A DNA stretch of 64,000 nucleotides from Glycomyces amatae. GTDB taxonomy: Bacteria; Actinomycetota; Actinomycetes; Mycobacteriales; Micromonosporaceae. The notes beneath the pieces are model-generated. The model was not told the DNA's origin. It did not search any database and saw only the letters and a program-made list of their open reading frames with translations. The position numbers and the translations under genes are program-made. Position 1 is the stretch's first letter. Every line of letters begins with the position of its first letter. This document shows positions 42,890-51,205 of this stretch, one piece after another. The stretch is taken from contig NZ_JAJLQZ010000006.1 of assembly GCF_020991375.1 (NCBI RefSeq), forward strand, positions 278,942 to 342,941, given 5' to 3'.

Positions 42890-42895
42890 TAGAGT
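42890..42895 (+). promoter_or_regulatory. -10 element of a likely leaderless transcript (aldehyde dehydrogenase)
   Basis: TAGAGT six bases before ATG 42902. No Shine-Dalgarno is present. Confidence 0.45.
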
Positions 42896-42901
42896 CATGG
42901 C

Positions 42902-44293
42902 ATGGCAAGCGCGAACGACCCTCAGCCCGTCTCCGAGACCGTCGCCCGGCTGCGGGCGCACTTCGCCACGGGGCGGACGAAACCGCTGCCGTGGCGCCTG
43001 GAGCAGCTCAAAGGACTCGACCGGATGCTCCGGGAGGCCGGGGACGAGCTGGCCGACGCGCTGCGGGCCGACCTCGGCAAGGCCGCGCCCGAGTCGTTCC
43101 TCGCCGAGATCGACTTCGTCGCCGCCGAGGTGCGGGCCCTGCGCAAGCACCTGCGGTCGTGGCTGCGGCCCAAGCGGGTCCACACGCCCCCGCACCTCCA
43201 GCCCGCGAAGGCGTACACGCTGCGCGAACCGCTCGGCGTGGTCACCGTGATCGGGCCGTTCAACTACCCGGTGCAGCTGCTGCTGGCACCGCTGGCGGGC
43301 GCTCTGGCCTGCGGGAACGCGGTGGTCGTGAAGCCGAGCGAGGCGGCGGGCGCGACCGCGGCCGCGCTGGGGCGGCTGATCGCGCGGTACCTGGACCCGG
43401 ACGCGGTGGCCGTGGTGCAGGGCGGGCCGGACGAGACGGCGGCGCTGCTGGCCGAGCGGGTCGACCACGTCTTCTTCACCGGTTCGGCGCGGGTGGGCCG
43501 GATCGTCGCCAAGGCCGCGGCCGAGCACCTGACGCCGGTGACGCTGGAGCTGGGCGGCAAGAGCCCGGCGATCGTGGAGCCGGGCGCGGACCTGGCCGCG
43601 GCGGCGCGGCGCATCGCGTGGGGCAAGTTCATGAACGCCGGGCAGACCTGCATCGCCCCCGACTACGTGCTCGCGGTCGACGGCACCGGCCCGGAGCTGG
43701 AGCGGCACCTGGCCGAGGCGGTCCGGGAGATGTACGGGCACGCCCCGGCCGAGAGCCCCGACTTCGGGCGGATCATCGACGAGCGCGCGTTCGACCGGAT
43801 CGCGCGGTTCCTCGGCGAGGGCCGCCTCGTGTGCGGCGGCGGGCACAACCGCGAGGAGCGGTACATCGCGCCGACGGTGCTCGCGGACGTCTCGCCGAAG
43901 GACGCGGTGATGGGCGAGGAGGTCTTCGGGCCGGTCCTGCCGATCCTGGCCGCGGACTCGCTGGACGAGGCGATCGCGTTCGTGAACGCGGGCGAGAAGC
44001 CCTTGGCGCTGTACGCGTTCACCGCCTCGGAGGCGTCGCGGCGCAAGCTCTTGACGCGGACCTCCTCGGGCGCGGTGGGCTTCAACGTGCCGATGGCGCA
44101 CATCGACGTGCCGGGGCTGCCGTTCGGCGGGGTCGGCGGCTCGGGGCTGGGGAGCTACCACGGGAAGGCCTCGATCGAGGCGTTCAGCCACCTCAAGTCG
44201 GTGCTGGACAAGCCGCTCGCGCCGGACACGATGCGGGTGGTCTACCCGCCGTTCACGGCGATCAAGGAGCAGGTGCTGCGGCGCCTGCGCTGA
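42902..44293 (+). CDS. Aldehyde dehydrogenase family protein (class 3 type)
   Basis: A 463-aa NAD(P)-dependent aldehyde dehydrogenase. The nucleotide-binding half has VTVIGPFNYPVQLL and the FTGSARVGRIV glycine motif; the general base Glu is in LELGGKSPAIV; the catalytic Cys is in NAGQTCIAPDYV. The shorter length and missing N-terminal strand extension fit the class 3 (fatty aldehyde/coniferyl aldehyde) group. The substrate is unknown. It is convergent with a MarR regulator. Confidence 0.93.
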   Translation: MASANDPQPVSETVARLRAHFATGRTKPLPWRLEQLKGLDRMLREAGDELADALRADLGKAAPESFLAEIDFVAAEVRALRKHLRSWLRPKRVHTPPHLQPAKAYTLREPLGVVTVIGPFNYPVQLLLAPLAGALACGNAVVVKPSEAAGATAAALGRLIARYLDPDAVAVVQGGPDETAALLAERVDHVFFTGSARVGRIVAKAAAEHLTPVTLELGGKSPAIVEPGADLAAAARRIAWGKFMNAGQTCIAPDYVLAVDGTGPELERHLAEAVREMYGHAPAESPDFGRIIDERAFDRIARFLGEGRLVCGGGHNREERYIAPTVLADVSPKDAVMGEEVFGPVLPILAADSLDEAIAFVNAGEKPLALYAFTASEASRRKLLTRTSSGAVGFNVPMAHIDVPGLPFGGVGGSGLGSYHGKASIEAFSHLKSVLDKPLAPDTMRVVYPPFTAIKEQVLRRLR

Positions 44294-44800
44294 CCGCCCG
44301 GGCGCTCCGGGCCGCGGCCGGGGGCGTAAGCCCTCGGCGAGGTGGGCGTTGACGCGGCCGAGCAGGTCGAACAGGCGGTCCCGCTCGTCCTCGGCGAGGG
44401 GCCCGAGGACCCGCTCGTGGACGCCGTCGAGGACCTCGTCGAGCTCGCGCAGGCGCCCCGCGCCGGCTTCGGTGATCGTGATGACGTTGCGGCGCTTGTC
44501 GTCCGGGTCGGGGGCGCGCCGGAGGTAGCCGCTTTCGGCGAGTTCGTTGAGGACGGCGACGAGGTCGGACTTGAAGACGCCGGTGCGGTCGGAGAGCTGC
44601 GCCTGGCTGGCGGGCCCGGACCGGTCGAGCGCGGCGAGGACCACGAAGTGGTGGCGGTGCGCGCCGACCGCCGCGAGGGCGTCGTGGGCGACCCGGTGGA
44701 CCTGGGCGGCGGTCATGCCGAGGAGCCTCGAGAACTGGCGCTTGAGGCGGGGCGGCGTGTCCTCGCCGCGGTCGAACCGCAGCTCGTCGTGGTCTTCCAT
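44294..44800 (-). CDS. MarR family transcriptional regulator (no stop codon at the expected end)
   Basis: A winged-helix repressor: LLGMTAAQVHRVAHDAL, the DNA-binding helices ASQAQLSDRTGVFKSDLVAVLNEL, and the wing SGYLRRAPDPDDKRRNVITITEAG. The domain ends around codon 150 (RLFDLLGRVNAHLAEGL). The frame then has no stop until 42749, running antisense through the whole aldehyde dehydrogenase gene; the left limit given here is only the first base after that gene, not a stop. Around the end there is a TTA codon, and another frame stops at 44262, so a one-base frameshift in the tail is likely. The divergent operon carries two operator-like palindromes for this protein. Confidence 0.75.
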
Positions 44801-44821
44801 GCGGACAGCCTACCCCCATTG

Positions 44822-44838
44822 CGTTAGTGGAACTAACG
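44822..44838. promoter_or_regulatory. MarR operator palindrome 1
   Basis: CGTTAGT-GGA-ACTAACG: 7-bp arms around 3 bp, 22 bp from the MarR start codon. The arm CGTTAG recurs at 44848-44853 and in the second palindrome. Confidence 0.7.
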
Positions 44839-44861
44839 ATGTATATTCGTTAGCAACACAA

Positions 44862-44880
44862 ACGTTAGCTTTACTAACGT
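44862..44880. promoter_or_regulatory. MarR operator palindrome 2
   Basis: ACGTTAG-CTTTA-CTAACGT: 7-bp arms around 5 bp, just before the SnoaL-like gene. With palindrome 1 it brackets the divergent promoter region and should control both directions. Confidence 0.7.
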
Positions 44881-44896
44881 AATGAAGGGAACCGTC

Positions 44897-45349
44897 ATGA
44901 GCAGCATCGAGACCGCGGTCCGGGAACTCGCCGACCGCGCCGAACTGGCCGACCTCGTCGCCCGCCACAGCCGGTGGATCGACGAGGCCCGCTGGGACGA
45001 GACCGACCGGATCTTCACCGAGGACGTCGTCACCGTCTCCCCCCGCGGCGAGGCCCGCGGCATCGAGGCGCTCCTCGCGCTCGTCCGGAAGGGCCATGAC
45101 AGGTTCGCCCGCACCATGCACCACAAGGGGAGCCTGATCATCGACCTCGACGGCGACACGGCGGCGGTGCGGGCGAGCGACCTCGCCGTCTTCGTCGTCG
45201 ACGACGCGACCGCGTCCGTCGCGGCCGGCATCGCCCACTACCGGGCGCGCCGCACCCCGGACGGCTGGCGCTTCTCCGGCCTGGAGATCGAGCCGGTCGC
45301 CCTCACCGCGGCCCTCGACCGGGCCCCGCTGCCCACCGGGAGGGCATGA
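44897..45349 (+). CDS. SnoaL-like (NTF2-fold) protein
   Basis: A 150-aa protein of the nuclear transport factor 2/SnoaL fold: ELADRAELADLVARHSRWIDEARWDETDRIFTEDVV is the typical start, then GIEALLALVRKG and a beta sheet ending WRFSGLEIEPV. Such proteins are small hydrolases, isomerases or dehydratases in accessory pathways. ATG 44897 has AAGGGA six bases before it; an ATG at 44882 overlaps the operator and is less likely. Its stop overlaps the start of the dehalogenase (ATGA). Confidence 0.8.
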   Translation: MSSIETAVRELADRAELADLVARHSRWIDEARWDETDRIFTEDVVTVSPRGEARGIEALLALVRKGHDRFARTMHHKGSLIIDLDGDTAAVRASDLAVFVVDDATASVAAGIAHYRARRTPDGWRFSGLEIEPVALTAALDRAPLPTGRA

Positions 45350-46218
45350 GCATGGACACCGTCGAGGTCCTCGGCTCCCACATGGCCTATGTGGACGAAG
45401 GCGACGGCGACACCGCCGTCGTGCTCCTGCACGGCAACCCGACCTCCTCCCACATCTGGCGCGAGGTGGTCCCCCGCCTGAGCGGCCGGGCCCGCGTCAT
45501 CGCCCCCGACCTCATCGGCATGGGCGCCTCCGGCAAGCCCGACATCGAGTACGCCTTCGCCGACCACGCCGCCCACCTGGAGGCGTTCCTCGACGCGGTC
45601 GGCGCCGACCGGCCCGTCCTGGTCGGCTACGACTGGGGCGGCTCGCTCGCCCTCGACTGGGCCGCGAGGCATCCTGACCGCGTCCGGGGCGTGGCCGTGA
45701 TGGAGACGTTCCTGCGGCCGATGACCTGGGCCGAGTACCCGGCCGGGGCCGTCGCGTTCTTCCGCGCCCTGCGCACGCCCGGCGAGGGCGAGCGGATGGC
45801 CCTGGAGGAGAACTGGTTCATCGAGACCGCGCTGCGCGCCACCAACGGCGCCATCGCGGACGAGGACCTCGCGGTCTACCGCGAGCCCTACCCGGACCCG
45901 GCCTCGCGCCGGCCCCTGCTCGCGTGGCCGCGGCAGATCCCGCTCGCCGAGGAGGGCGGGGCGTTCGAGCCCGCGGCCGTGGCCGAGCGCTTCGACGCGT
46001 ACGGCGCGTGGATGGCGAGCACCCCGGAGGTCCCGAAGCTCCTGCTCACGGCGGGCCCGCACGCGCTCGGCTCGCCCGCGATGACCGCGTGGGCGAGGGC
46101 GCACGTGGCGGGGCTCGAGGTGGCGGGCATCGGGGAGGACGTGGGCCACCACGCGCCCGAGGACGCGCCCGGGCCGATCGCCGAGGCCGTGGCGGGGCTG
46201 CTCGACCGGCTCGCGTGA
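45346..46218 (+). CDS. Haloalkane dehalogenase-like alpha/beta hydrolase
   Basis: A 290-aa alpha/beta hydrolase close to the LinB/DhaA subfamily of haloalkane dehalogenases, which cleave carbon-halogen bonds. Catalytic features: nucleophile Asp 96 followed by the halide-binding Trp in GYDWGGS, the second halide ligand Asn 31 in HGNPTSS, the acid Glu 120 in VMETFLRPM, and the base His in DVGHHAPED near residue 269. That the nucleophile is Asp-Trp rather than Ser favours a true dehalogenase. It is translationally coupled to the SnoaL-like gene and under the MarR operators. Confidence 0.85.
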   Translation: MSMDTVEVLGSHMAYVDEGDGDTAVVLLHGNPTSSHIWREVVPRLSGRARVIAPDLIGMGASGKPDIEYAFADHAAHLEAFLDAVGADRPVLVGYDWGGSLALDWAARHPDRVRGVAVMETFLRPMTWAEYPAGAVAFFRALRTPGEGERMALEENWFIETALRATNGAIADEDLAVYREPYPDPASRRPLLAWPRQIPLAEEGGAFEPAAVAERFDAYGAWMASTPEVPKLLLTAGPHALGSPAMTAWARAHVAGLEVAGIGEDVGHHAPEDAPGPIAEAVAGLLDRLA

Positions 46219-46253
46219 GGCGCGGAGCGGAGAACCGTTCGCGGACACGAGAA

Positions 46254-46287
46254 AGGCCCTGACCGGCGGTGACGTCGGCCAGGGCCT
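46254..46287 (+). terminator. Terminator after the dehalogenase operon
   Basis: AGGCCCTG (46254-46261) pairs with CAGGGCCT (46280-46287), with partial inner pairing (ACCG/CGGC region), followed by an AT-containing stretch. Confidence 0.7.
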
Positions 46288-46518
46288 ATACCCCTCGAAG
46301 ACAAGCTTGGCATCAGCGTACCAAACCACTTGCGCGCGCTATATCCGGGCGGGTGCACACCGATAGCGAACGCTCCCAACGAGATCCGTTACCTCATCAT
46401 CTCCATTGAGTCTATTGGGGACTTGAATTTGGAGCGCCGTTTCGGCAGGCTCCGTCCGTGTTCGCACCACTTTGCGCGGACGTCCGAGCCCGCCGCGGCC
46501 CGCCGAATCGGGCGCTGC
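46288..46518. other. Gene-free stretch between dehalogenase operon and kinase
   Basis: About 230 bp of lower GC than its surroundings. No promoter, RNA or repeat is convincing; both flanking genes end into it. Confidence 0.4.
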
Positions 46519-48501
46519 CTAGAGGTAGCGCCAGCACACCGTGTAGGTGTGGGCGGCGAAGTCGGGGCTGGACCAGGTCGTCCAGCCGTCATCGCCGCAG
46601 AACCCGGAGGCCTCGTACTCGTCGGTGCGGCCGGTGACGTAGACGTTGGCGCCGTCGCAGTCGCTGAACCAGTAGTTCGCCCCGTCCTCGGGGTCGCCGT
46701 CCATGTACATGCAATTGTCGACGGCGGCATACCCGGCGTCGTCGGGGTAGATGAACCGGAGGCACAGCAGCACGTCCAGGTAGGTCTGGTCGGTGGTGAA
46801 CCAGAACGCGTGGTTGTAGTAGGTCGACTCGGTGCACGCGTCCTGGTCCGACTCGCCGGGGAGGCGCTCCAGCACCTCGAACGCGCCGGTCTGGCAGTCG
46901 ATCCGGTACCACGGGGACACGTCGTCGTCCGGTCCGAAGACGCACTCGCCGACCTCGGCGTGGTAGGCGTCGCCGTACGAGTGCCGGTAGCTCAGGCACA
47001 GCACCGTCCGGCTCCCCGAGTCGGCGACGCTCGTGGTGAGGTCGTCGAGGCCGTCGCACAGCGAGAGGTCGGTGGTGTCGTGATAGACGTCGATGACCTC
47101 GAAGGTCCCGTCGCCGCAGGAGGCGGCCTCGAGGTCGGCCTCGTCCTCGCCGCCGTAGTCGTGGAAGCAGTCCCCGACGACGGCGTCGGCGACAGGGTCG
47201 GCAACAGCGTCGGGCGTGGTCTCGACCGGGTCGGTGTCGGTCTCGGTGCCCCCGTCCCAGTCGGAGCCGGCGTCGGCGTCCTCGGACGAGTCGGCCGCGG
47301 TGGTGCCGGGATCGTCGCGGGCGCCCGGCCGGTCGATGAGGAAGAGCAGCGAGGCCAGGGCGACCACGGCGACCACCGCCAGGACGCTGTAGAGGACCGT
47401 GCGGTCGGGCCGGGACGGCGCGGGGGGCACCGGCCCGGGACGCAGGACGGGCCCGGCGCCCGAGACCGGCGCGCCCGGCGGGTACTGGGCGGTGGGGCCG
47501 GTGGGGTACCGGATGGTGGGGCCGGTCGGGACGCCCGTGTCGGCCCGGACGAACCCGGGGCCGTACATCAGGACGGTGCGGTCGGGCTGCACCCGGGTCT
47601 CCCAGCCGAGCCGCTCCGCCACGGAGGCGACCTCGACGCGCTGCATCTCGTCCAGGGCGGCGACGCCGGGCGGCCACGGCCCGGCGAGGGGCTCGCCGAT
47701 GCGGGCGAGGAGCTCGGCCGCGGTGATGCGCTCGCCGGGGTCCTTGACCAGGCAGGGCTCCACGAGCGTGCGCAGGCCCGCGGGGAGGGCGTCGAGGTCG
47801 GGGTCGGCGTGGACGACCTTGCTCATGATGTCGAACAGGGCTTCGGCGTCGAAGGGGTTGGCGCCGGTCGCGGCGGCGATCACGGTGGTGCCCAGGGAGA
47901 ACAGGTCGGTGGGGGGACCGACCGGGCGCATGGTGATCTGCTCGGGCGACATGTGGGCGGGGGCGCCGATGAGGGCGCCGGTCTCGGTGACGGTGGTGTC
48001 GCCGTCCCCCGCGCCGGGGGCGCGGGCGATCCCGAAGTCGATGATCCGCACGCCGTCCTCGGTGAGGATCACGTTGGAGGGCTTGAGGTCGCGGTGGACG
48101 ACGCCGTGGGCGTGGATCTCGGCGAGCGCCGAGGCCAGGCCGTGCATGAGGCGGCGCGCCGCGGCCTCGTCGAGCGGGCCGGAGGCGGCGATCGCCTCGG
48201 CGAGGGTGGGGCCGTGGAAGAACTCGGAGGCGAGCCAGGGCTCGGCGGCGTGCTCGTCGGAGGCGACGACGGCGGCCGTCCACCGGCTGGCGGCGACCTC
48301 GCGGGAGGTGAGGACCTCGCGGCGGAACCGGAAGCGGAACCGGTCGTCGTGCAGCAGGTGGGGGCGCATGACCTTGAGCGCCACGAGCCGGCCGTCCGAG
48401 GCGGCGGCGAGCAGGACGCGCCCCATGCCGCCCTCGCCGAGTTCGGCGAGGACGCGGTAGGGCCCGATCTCCCTGGGCTCATCGTCCCGCAGTGGTTTCA
48501 T
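46519..48501 (-). CDS. Transmembrane Ser/Thr protein kinase with extracellular cysteine-repeat sensor
   Basis: A 660-aa receptor-like kinase. The cytoplasmic kinase (residues 14-270) has GEGGMGRV, the ATP Lys 43 in VALKVM, HRDLKPSN (136-143) and DFG (155-157), and resembles PknB-type kinases. A Pro-rich juxtamembrane stretch and one span (about 372-392) lead to an acidic linker and an extracellular region (about 445-660) with three related units, each starting like VGDCF/VGECV/VDNCM and ending in VLCL or TVCW, with four Cys apiece. These units look like LppU-type domains and probably bind an external ligand. There are no PASTA repeats. AGGAG precedes ATG 48501. Confidence 0.9.
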   Translation of the reverse strand: MKPLRDDEPREIGPYRVLAELGEGGMGRVLLAAASDGRLVALKVMRPHLLHDDRFRFRFRREVLTSREVAASRWTAAVVASDEHAAEPWLASEFFHGPTLAEAIAASGPLDEAAARRLMHGLASALAEIHAHGVVHRDLKPSNVILTEDGVRIIDFGIARAPGAGDGDTTVTETGALIGAPAHMSPEQITMRPVGPPTDLFSLGTTVIAAATGANPFDAEALFDIMSKVVHADPDLDALPAGLRTLVEPCLVKDPGERITAAELLARIGEPLAGPWPPGVAALDEMQRVEVASVAERLGWETRVQPDRTVLMYGPGFVRADTGVPTGPTIRYPTGPTAQYPPGAPVSGAGPVLRPGPVPPAPSRPDRTVLYSVLAVVAVVALASLLFLIDRPGARDDPGTTAADSSEDADAGSDWDGGTETDTDPVETTPDAVADPVADAVVGDCFHDYGGEDEADLEAASCGDGTFEVIDVYHDTTDLSLCDGLDDLTTSVADSGSRTVLCLSYRHSYGDAYHAEVGECVFGPDDDVSPWYRIDCQTGAFEVLERLPGESDQDACTESTYYNHAFWFTTDQTYLDVLLCLRFIYPDDAGYAAVDNCMYMDGDPEDGANYWFSDCDGANVYVTGRTDEYEASGFCGDDGWTTWSSPDFAAHTYTVCWRYL

Positions 48502-48887
48502 GCGACGGCTCCTGGTCTCGGCGAATCCGGGTGGTCCGCAACGGTAGGGCGGCCCGTCACGACTCCGTCATGACCGGGCGCGCCCCGCCCCCGGGTCCCG
48601 CGCGCCCGCCGGAGACCGGTGCGGGGGCACCGGCGCATTCGGCCCCGCAATGGCGCGGCGCCGCATAGCACCTGCGCCGATGCCGCGGGAGGCGTTTCGC
48701 CGAGATTGGCATGCTTGCGATGTTTAGAGAAATCTTCAAAAGCCAGGAGGGGGACAATGTGATGTTTCCGTTATACGCTGAGGCGATCGACAGACGCTCG
48801 AACACCTGCCGGGACGAGTGCGGCGAAGCCGGTCCCGCGCAGGAGCAGGCAGAGTTACCGACCAGTCCGCTGTTAGGCGGTGGCCAC
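48502..48887. promoter_or_regulatory. Kinase-sigma factor divergent region, with possible extended sigma start
   Basis: About 385 bp. An AT-rich stretch (48715-48775) carries AGGAGGGGG at 48745-48753 and, in frame with the sigma factor, GTG 48759 and ATG 48762. Starting there would add 42 residues, but that stretch uses three TTA codons plus AGA and AGT, unlike genes here, so it is more likely leader sequence. Confidence 0.4.
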
Positions 48888-49700
48888 ATGGCATCACAGC
48901 ACAGCAAGACCGTCAACCAGAACGACGCCAAGCGCAACCGCGACGAGTACCGGGCCCTGGGCCCGCTGTTCCACGACATGGCGGCCCTCGGCGAAGAGGA
49001 CCCCAGACGCGCCGACCTGCGCGAGCAGATCATCACCGGCCACCTGCCGCTGGCCGTCCACATCGCGCAGCGGTACTCCGGCAAGGGCATCGCCAAGGAG
49101 GACCTGCTCCAGGTCGCCTCGGTGGGCCTCATCCACGCCGTCGACCGGTTCGACCCGGCCCGCGGCAGCGACTTCCTGTCCTACGCCGTCCCCACCATGA
49201 TGGGCGAGGTGCGGCGCCACTTCCGCGACACGACCTGGCCGATGCGCGTCCCGCGCCGCCTCCAGGAGCTGCGCATGGCGATCAACCAGGCCAGCGGCGA
49301 CCTGGCCCAGGAGCTGGGCCGCCCGGCCACCAACGCCGACCTCGCCGCGCACCTGGACGTCACCGAGGCCGAGATCGAGGAGGGCATGGAGGCCCGGCAG
49401 GCGTTCCGGTCGGTCTCCCTCGACGAGCCCGCGTTCCAGGACGCCGGGAGCGGCGCCCTCTCCGAGTCCATCGGCGAGGACGACCTCGCGCTCGAACTCG
49501 TGGTCGACCACGAGGCGCTGCTGCCGCTCCTCCAGGACCTGCCCGCGCGCGAGCAGCGGATCCTGGCCCTGCGGTTCTACGACGAGATGACGCAGGCGCA
49601 GATCGGCGAGGAGGTCGGCATCTCGCAGATGCACGTCTCCCGCCTCCTCAAGGAGACCCTCGAGGACCTGCGCGAGCACCTGCTCACCGCACCGCGGTAG
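48888..49700 (+). CDS. RNA polymerase sigma factor, SigB/SigF/SigG-like (group 3)
   Basis: A 270-aa alternative sigma factor. Region 2: QRYSGKGIAKEDLLQVASVGLIHAVDRFDPARGSDFLSYAVPTMMGEVRRHFRD, almost diagnostic for the SigF/SigB type; region 3: LAQELGRPATNADLAAHLDV; region 4: LPAREQRILALRFYDEMTQAQIGEEVGISQMHVSRLLKETL. Such factors drive general stress or osmotic responses. No anti-sigma factor (RsbW) or antagonist is adjacent, which is unusual. ATG 48888 is chosen from homologous length; an upstream ATG 48762 with a strong ribosome binding site is the alternative. Confidence 0.9.
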   Translation: MASQHSKTVNQNDAKRNRDEYRALGPLFHDMAALGEEDPRRADLREQIITGHLPLAVHIAQRYSGKGIAKEDLLQVASVGLIHAVDRFDPARGSDFLSYAVPTMMGEVRRHFRDTTWPMRVPRRLQELRMAINQASGDLAQELGRPATNADLAAHLDVTEAEIEEGMEARQAFRSVSLDEPAFQDAGSGALSESIGEDDLALELVVDHEALLPLLQDLPAREQRILALRFYDEMTQAQIGEEVGISQMHVSRLLKETLEDLREHLLTAPR

Positions 49701-49711
49701 GCCGCCCCCGC

Positions 49712-50539
49712 TCAGGCGGGGTCGCGGTCGAGGAACGGGACGGTGATCGCGGCCAGCCCGTGCGCGGTCGTGAACGTCGCGTCGTGCGGGCTGTCCGGGA
49801 CGACCGCGAGCTCGCCGTGCGGGAGCAGCCGCGCGACCTCCTCGGCCCAGCGCTGGGAGGCGACGGCCTCGTGCTCGCCGCGGGTGACGAGCGCGGGCGC
49901 GAGCACGGACGGGAGCTTCCGCTCGACCGGGTCGCGCAGGGCCTCCCGGAAGGTGCGCACGGCCCGCACGAGCCCGGCGTCGGCGAGGTCGCGCAGGAGG
50001 ATCGGCAGCAGCCCCGGGTTCTCGCGGGGCAGGCCGCGCAGCCAGCGCAGCGCCTGGCGGGTCATGCTGCGCGCCCGCGGGTCCATGGTGGGCCCCACCA
50101 GGACCAGCTTCCGGACCAGCTCGGGGTAGCGGGCGGCGGCGTCGACGGCGACCTGCGCGCCGACGGAGTTGCCGAGCAGGTCGGCGGGTGCGTTCCCGGA
50201 GGCCTTCAGCCAGTCCGCGAGCCGGTCGGCGAGGGCGGGGACGTCCAGGGTCTCGCGGGCGCCCTCGCTGAGGCCGAAGCCGGGGAGGTCGACCGCGCGC
50301 ACGGGGCGGCCGGTGGACAGCAGCGCGCCGAGCGGCATGAGGTAGCGGTGCGAGACCGCGAGCCCGTGCACCAGCACGAGCGGCGTGACGCCGAGCGGCG
50401 GGTGCCGCGACTCGCGCGAGTGGAGCTGCGCGCCGCGGACGTTCGTCCAGCGGCTCTCGAAGAGCGCGTCGGGCTCGGGCGCGCGGGTCGCCACCGCGTG
50501 CTTCGCGCGCATGGTCTTCCAGTTCCACGGATTGGGCAA
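49712..50539 (-). CDS. Alpha/beta hydrolase
   Basis: A 275-aa alpha/beta hydrolase. The oxyanion segment is LVLVHGLAVSHRY, the nucleophile elbow is LLGNSVGAQVA with Ser, the acid is likely the Asp/Glu in VTRGEHEAVA and the base His is in PDSPHDATF. The N-terminal 35 residues are outside the fold. The substrate cannot be inferred. TTG 50539 is used because GAGGTGA stands seven bases upstream; ATG 50512 is an alternative. The gene is convergent with the sigma factor (11-bp gap). Confidence 0.82.
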   Translation of the reverse strand: MPNPWNWKTMRAKHAVATRAPEPDALFESRWTNVRGAQLHSRESRHPPLGVTPLVLVHGLAVSHRYLMPLGALLSTGRPVRAVDLPGFGLSEGARETLDVPALADRLADWLKASGNAPADLLGNSVGAQVAVDAAARYPELVRKLVLVGPTMDPRARSMTRQALRWLRGLPRENPGLLPILLRDLADAGLVRAVRTFREALRDPVERKLPSVLAPALVTRGEHEAVASQRWAEEVARLLPHGELAVVPDSPHDATFTTAHGLAAITVPFLDRDPA

Positions 50540-50585
50540 CGCGTCACCTCGGCGGGTCGGGCGGCCGGGGCCGCGGGAGTCGGCG

Positions 50586-50614
50586 GAGCCGCCCCCGCTG
50601 GGCGGGGGCGGCTC
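50586..50614 (-). terminator. Terminator after the hemerythrin-like gene
   Basis: A 13-bp perfect stem with a 3-base loop (50586-50598 and 50602-50614), on the 3' side of the minus-strand hemerythrin gene. Confidence 0.8.
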
Positions 50615-50650
50615 GGGCCCGCGCCGCCGGCGGGCGGGCGCGGGCTCAGA

Positions 50651-51205
50651 TCAGGACGCCGAGGCCTTCAGGGCCCTGGCGAGTTCGTCCTTGCCCATCG
50701 AGGAGGCCCCGGTGATCCCCACATTCCCGGCTTGGAACTCCAGTTCGGCCTTGCTGGCGTGGCCGGGGCGGTCGCCCAGGTGGGCGGCGCGGCTGGCCGC
50801 GAACGCGGTGCCCAGCTGCTGCCGGCGCGCCTCGTCCAGCTGCCGCTTCATCCCCGGCAGGACCGTGGACTCCTCCTCCTCGACGTGGTGGGTGACCGCG
50901 TCGACGAGCTTCTGGAGCGCCGTGTCGAACTGCGGCGACCGCGGGTCGGCCTCGGTGAGCTTCATGAGGAGCTCCTCGGCCTCCTCGTGCTCGTGCTGGC
51001 CGTGCGCGACCTCCTCGGCCTCGTGGGCCTCGGCCCGCGCGACCGGGTACACCTCGGCCTCCTCGGCCCGGCTGTGCGCCATCAGCATGGCCGAGACCAC
51101 CGGCACCAGCAGCGGGCGCTTCTCGGGGTACTGCTTGAGCTCTTCGAACAACCGCTCCACCTCTCGGTGGTCGGCCATGATCAGGTCCACCACATCACCG
51201 GTCAC
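50651..51205 (-). CDS. Hemerythrin-like HHE domain protein
   Basis: A 184-aa helical protein with the HHE cation-binding signature: LIMADHREVERLFEEL, MLMAHSRAEEAEVYP and AVTHHVEEEESTVLPGMKRQL supply the His and Glu ligands for a di-iron site. The C-terminal 50 residues are Ala-rich and basic. Such proteins bind O2, NO or peroxide-related species and often belong to the SigB-type stress regulon in actinomycetes. GTG 51205 has AGGGGAG seven bases before it. A GTTT-N14-GGGTAA promoter candidate lies about 95 bp upstream. Confidence 0.88.
   Translation of the reverse strand: MTGDVVDLIMADHREVERLFEELKQYPEKRPLLVPVVSAMLMAHSRAEEAEVYPVARAEAHEAEEVAHGQHEHEEAEELLMKLTEADPRSPQFDTALQKLVDAVTHHVEEEESTVLPGMKRQLDEARRQQLGTAFAASRAAHLGDRPGHASKAELEFQAGNVGITGASSMGKDELARALKASAS

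Noticed and set aside
42749..44293. A 683-residue MarR fusion protein
   Set aside because: Everything after the MarR domain is antisense to the intact aldehyde dehydrogenase gene and has Arg/His/Pro-rich artefact composition.
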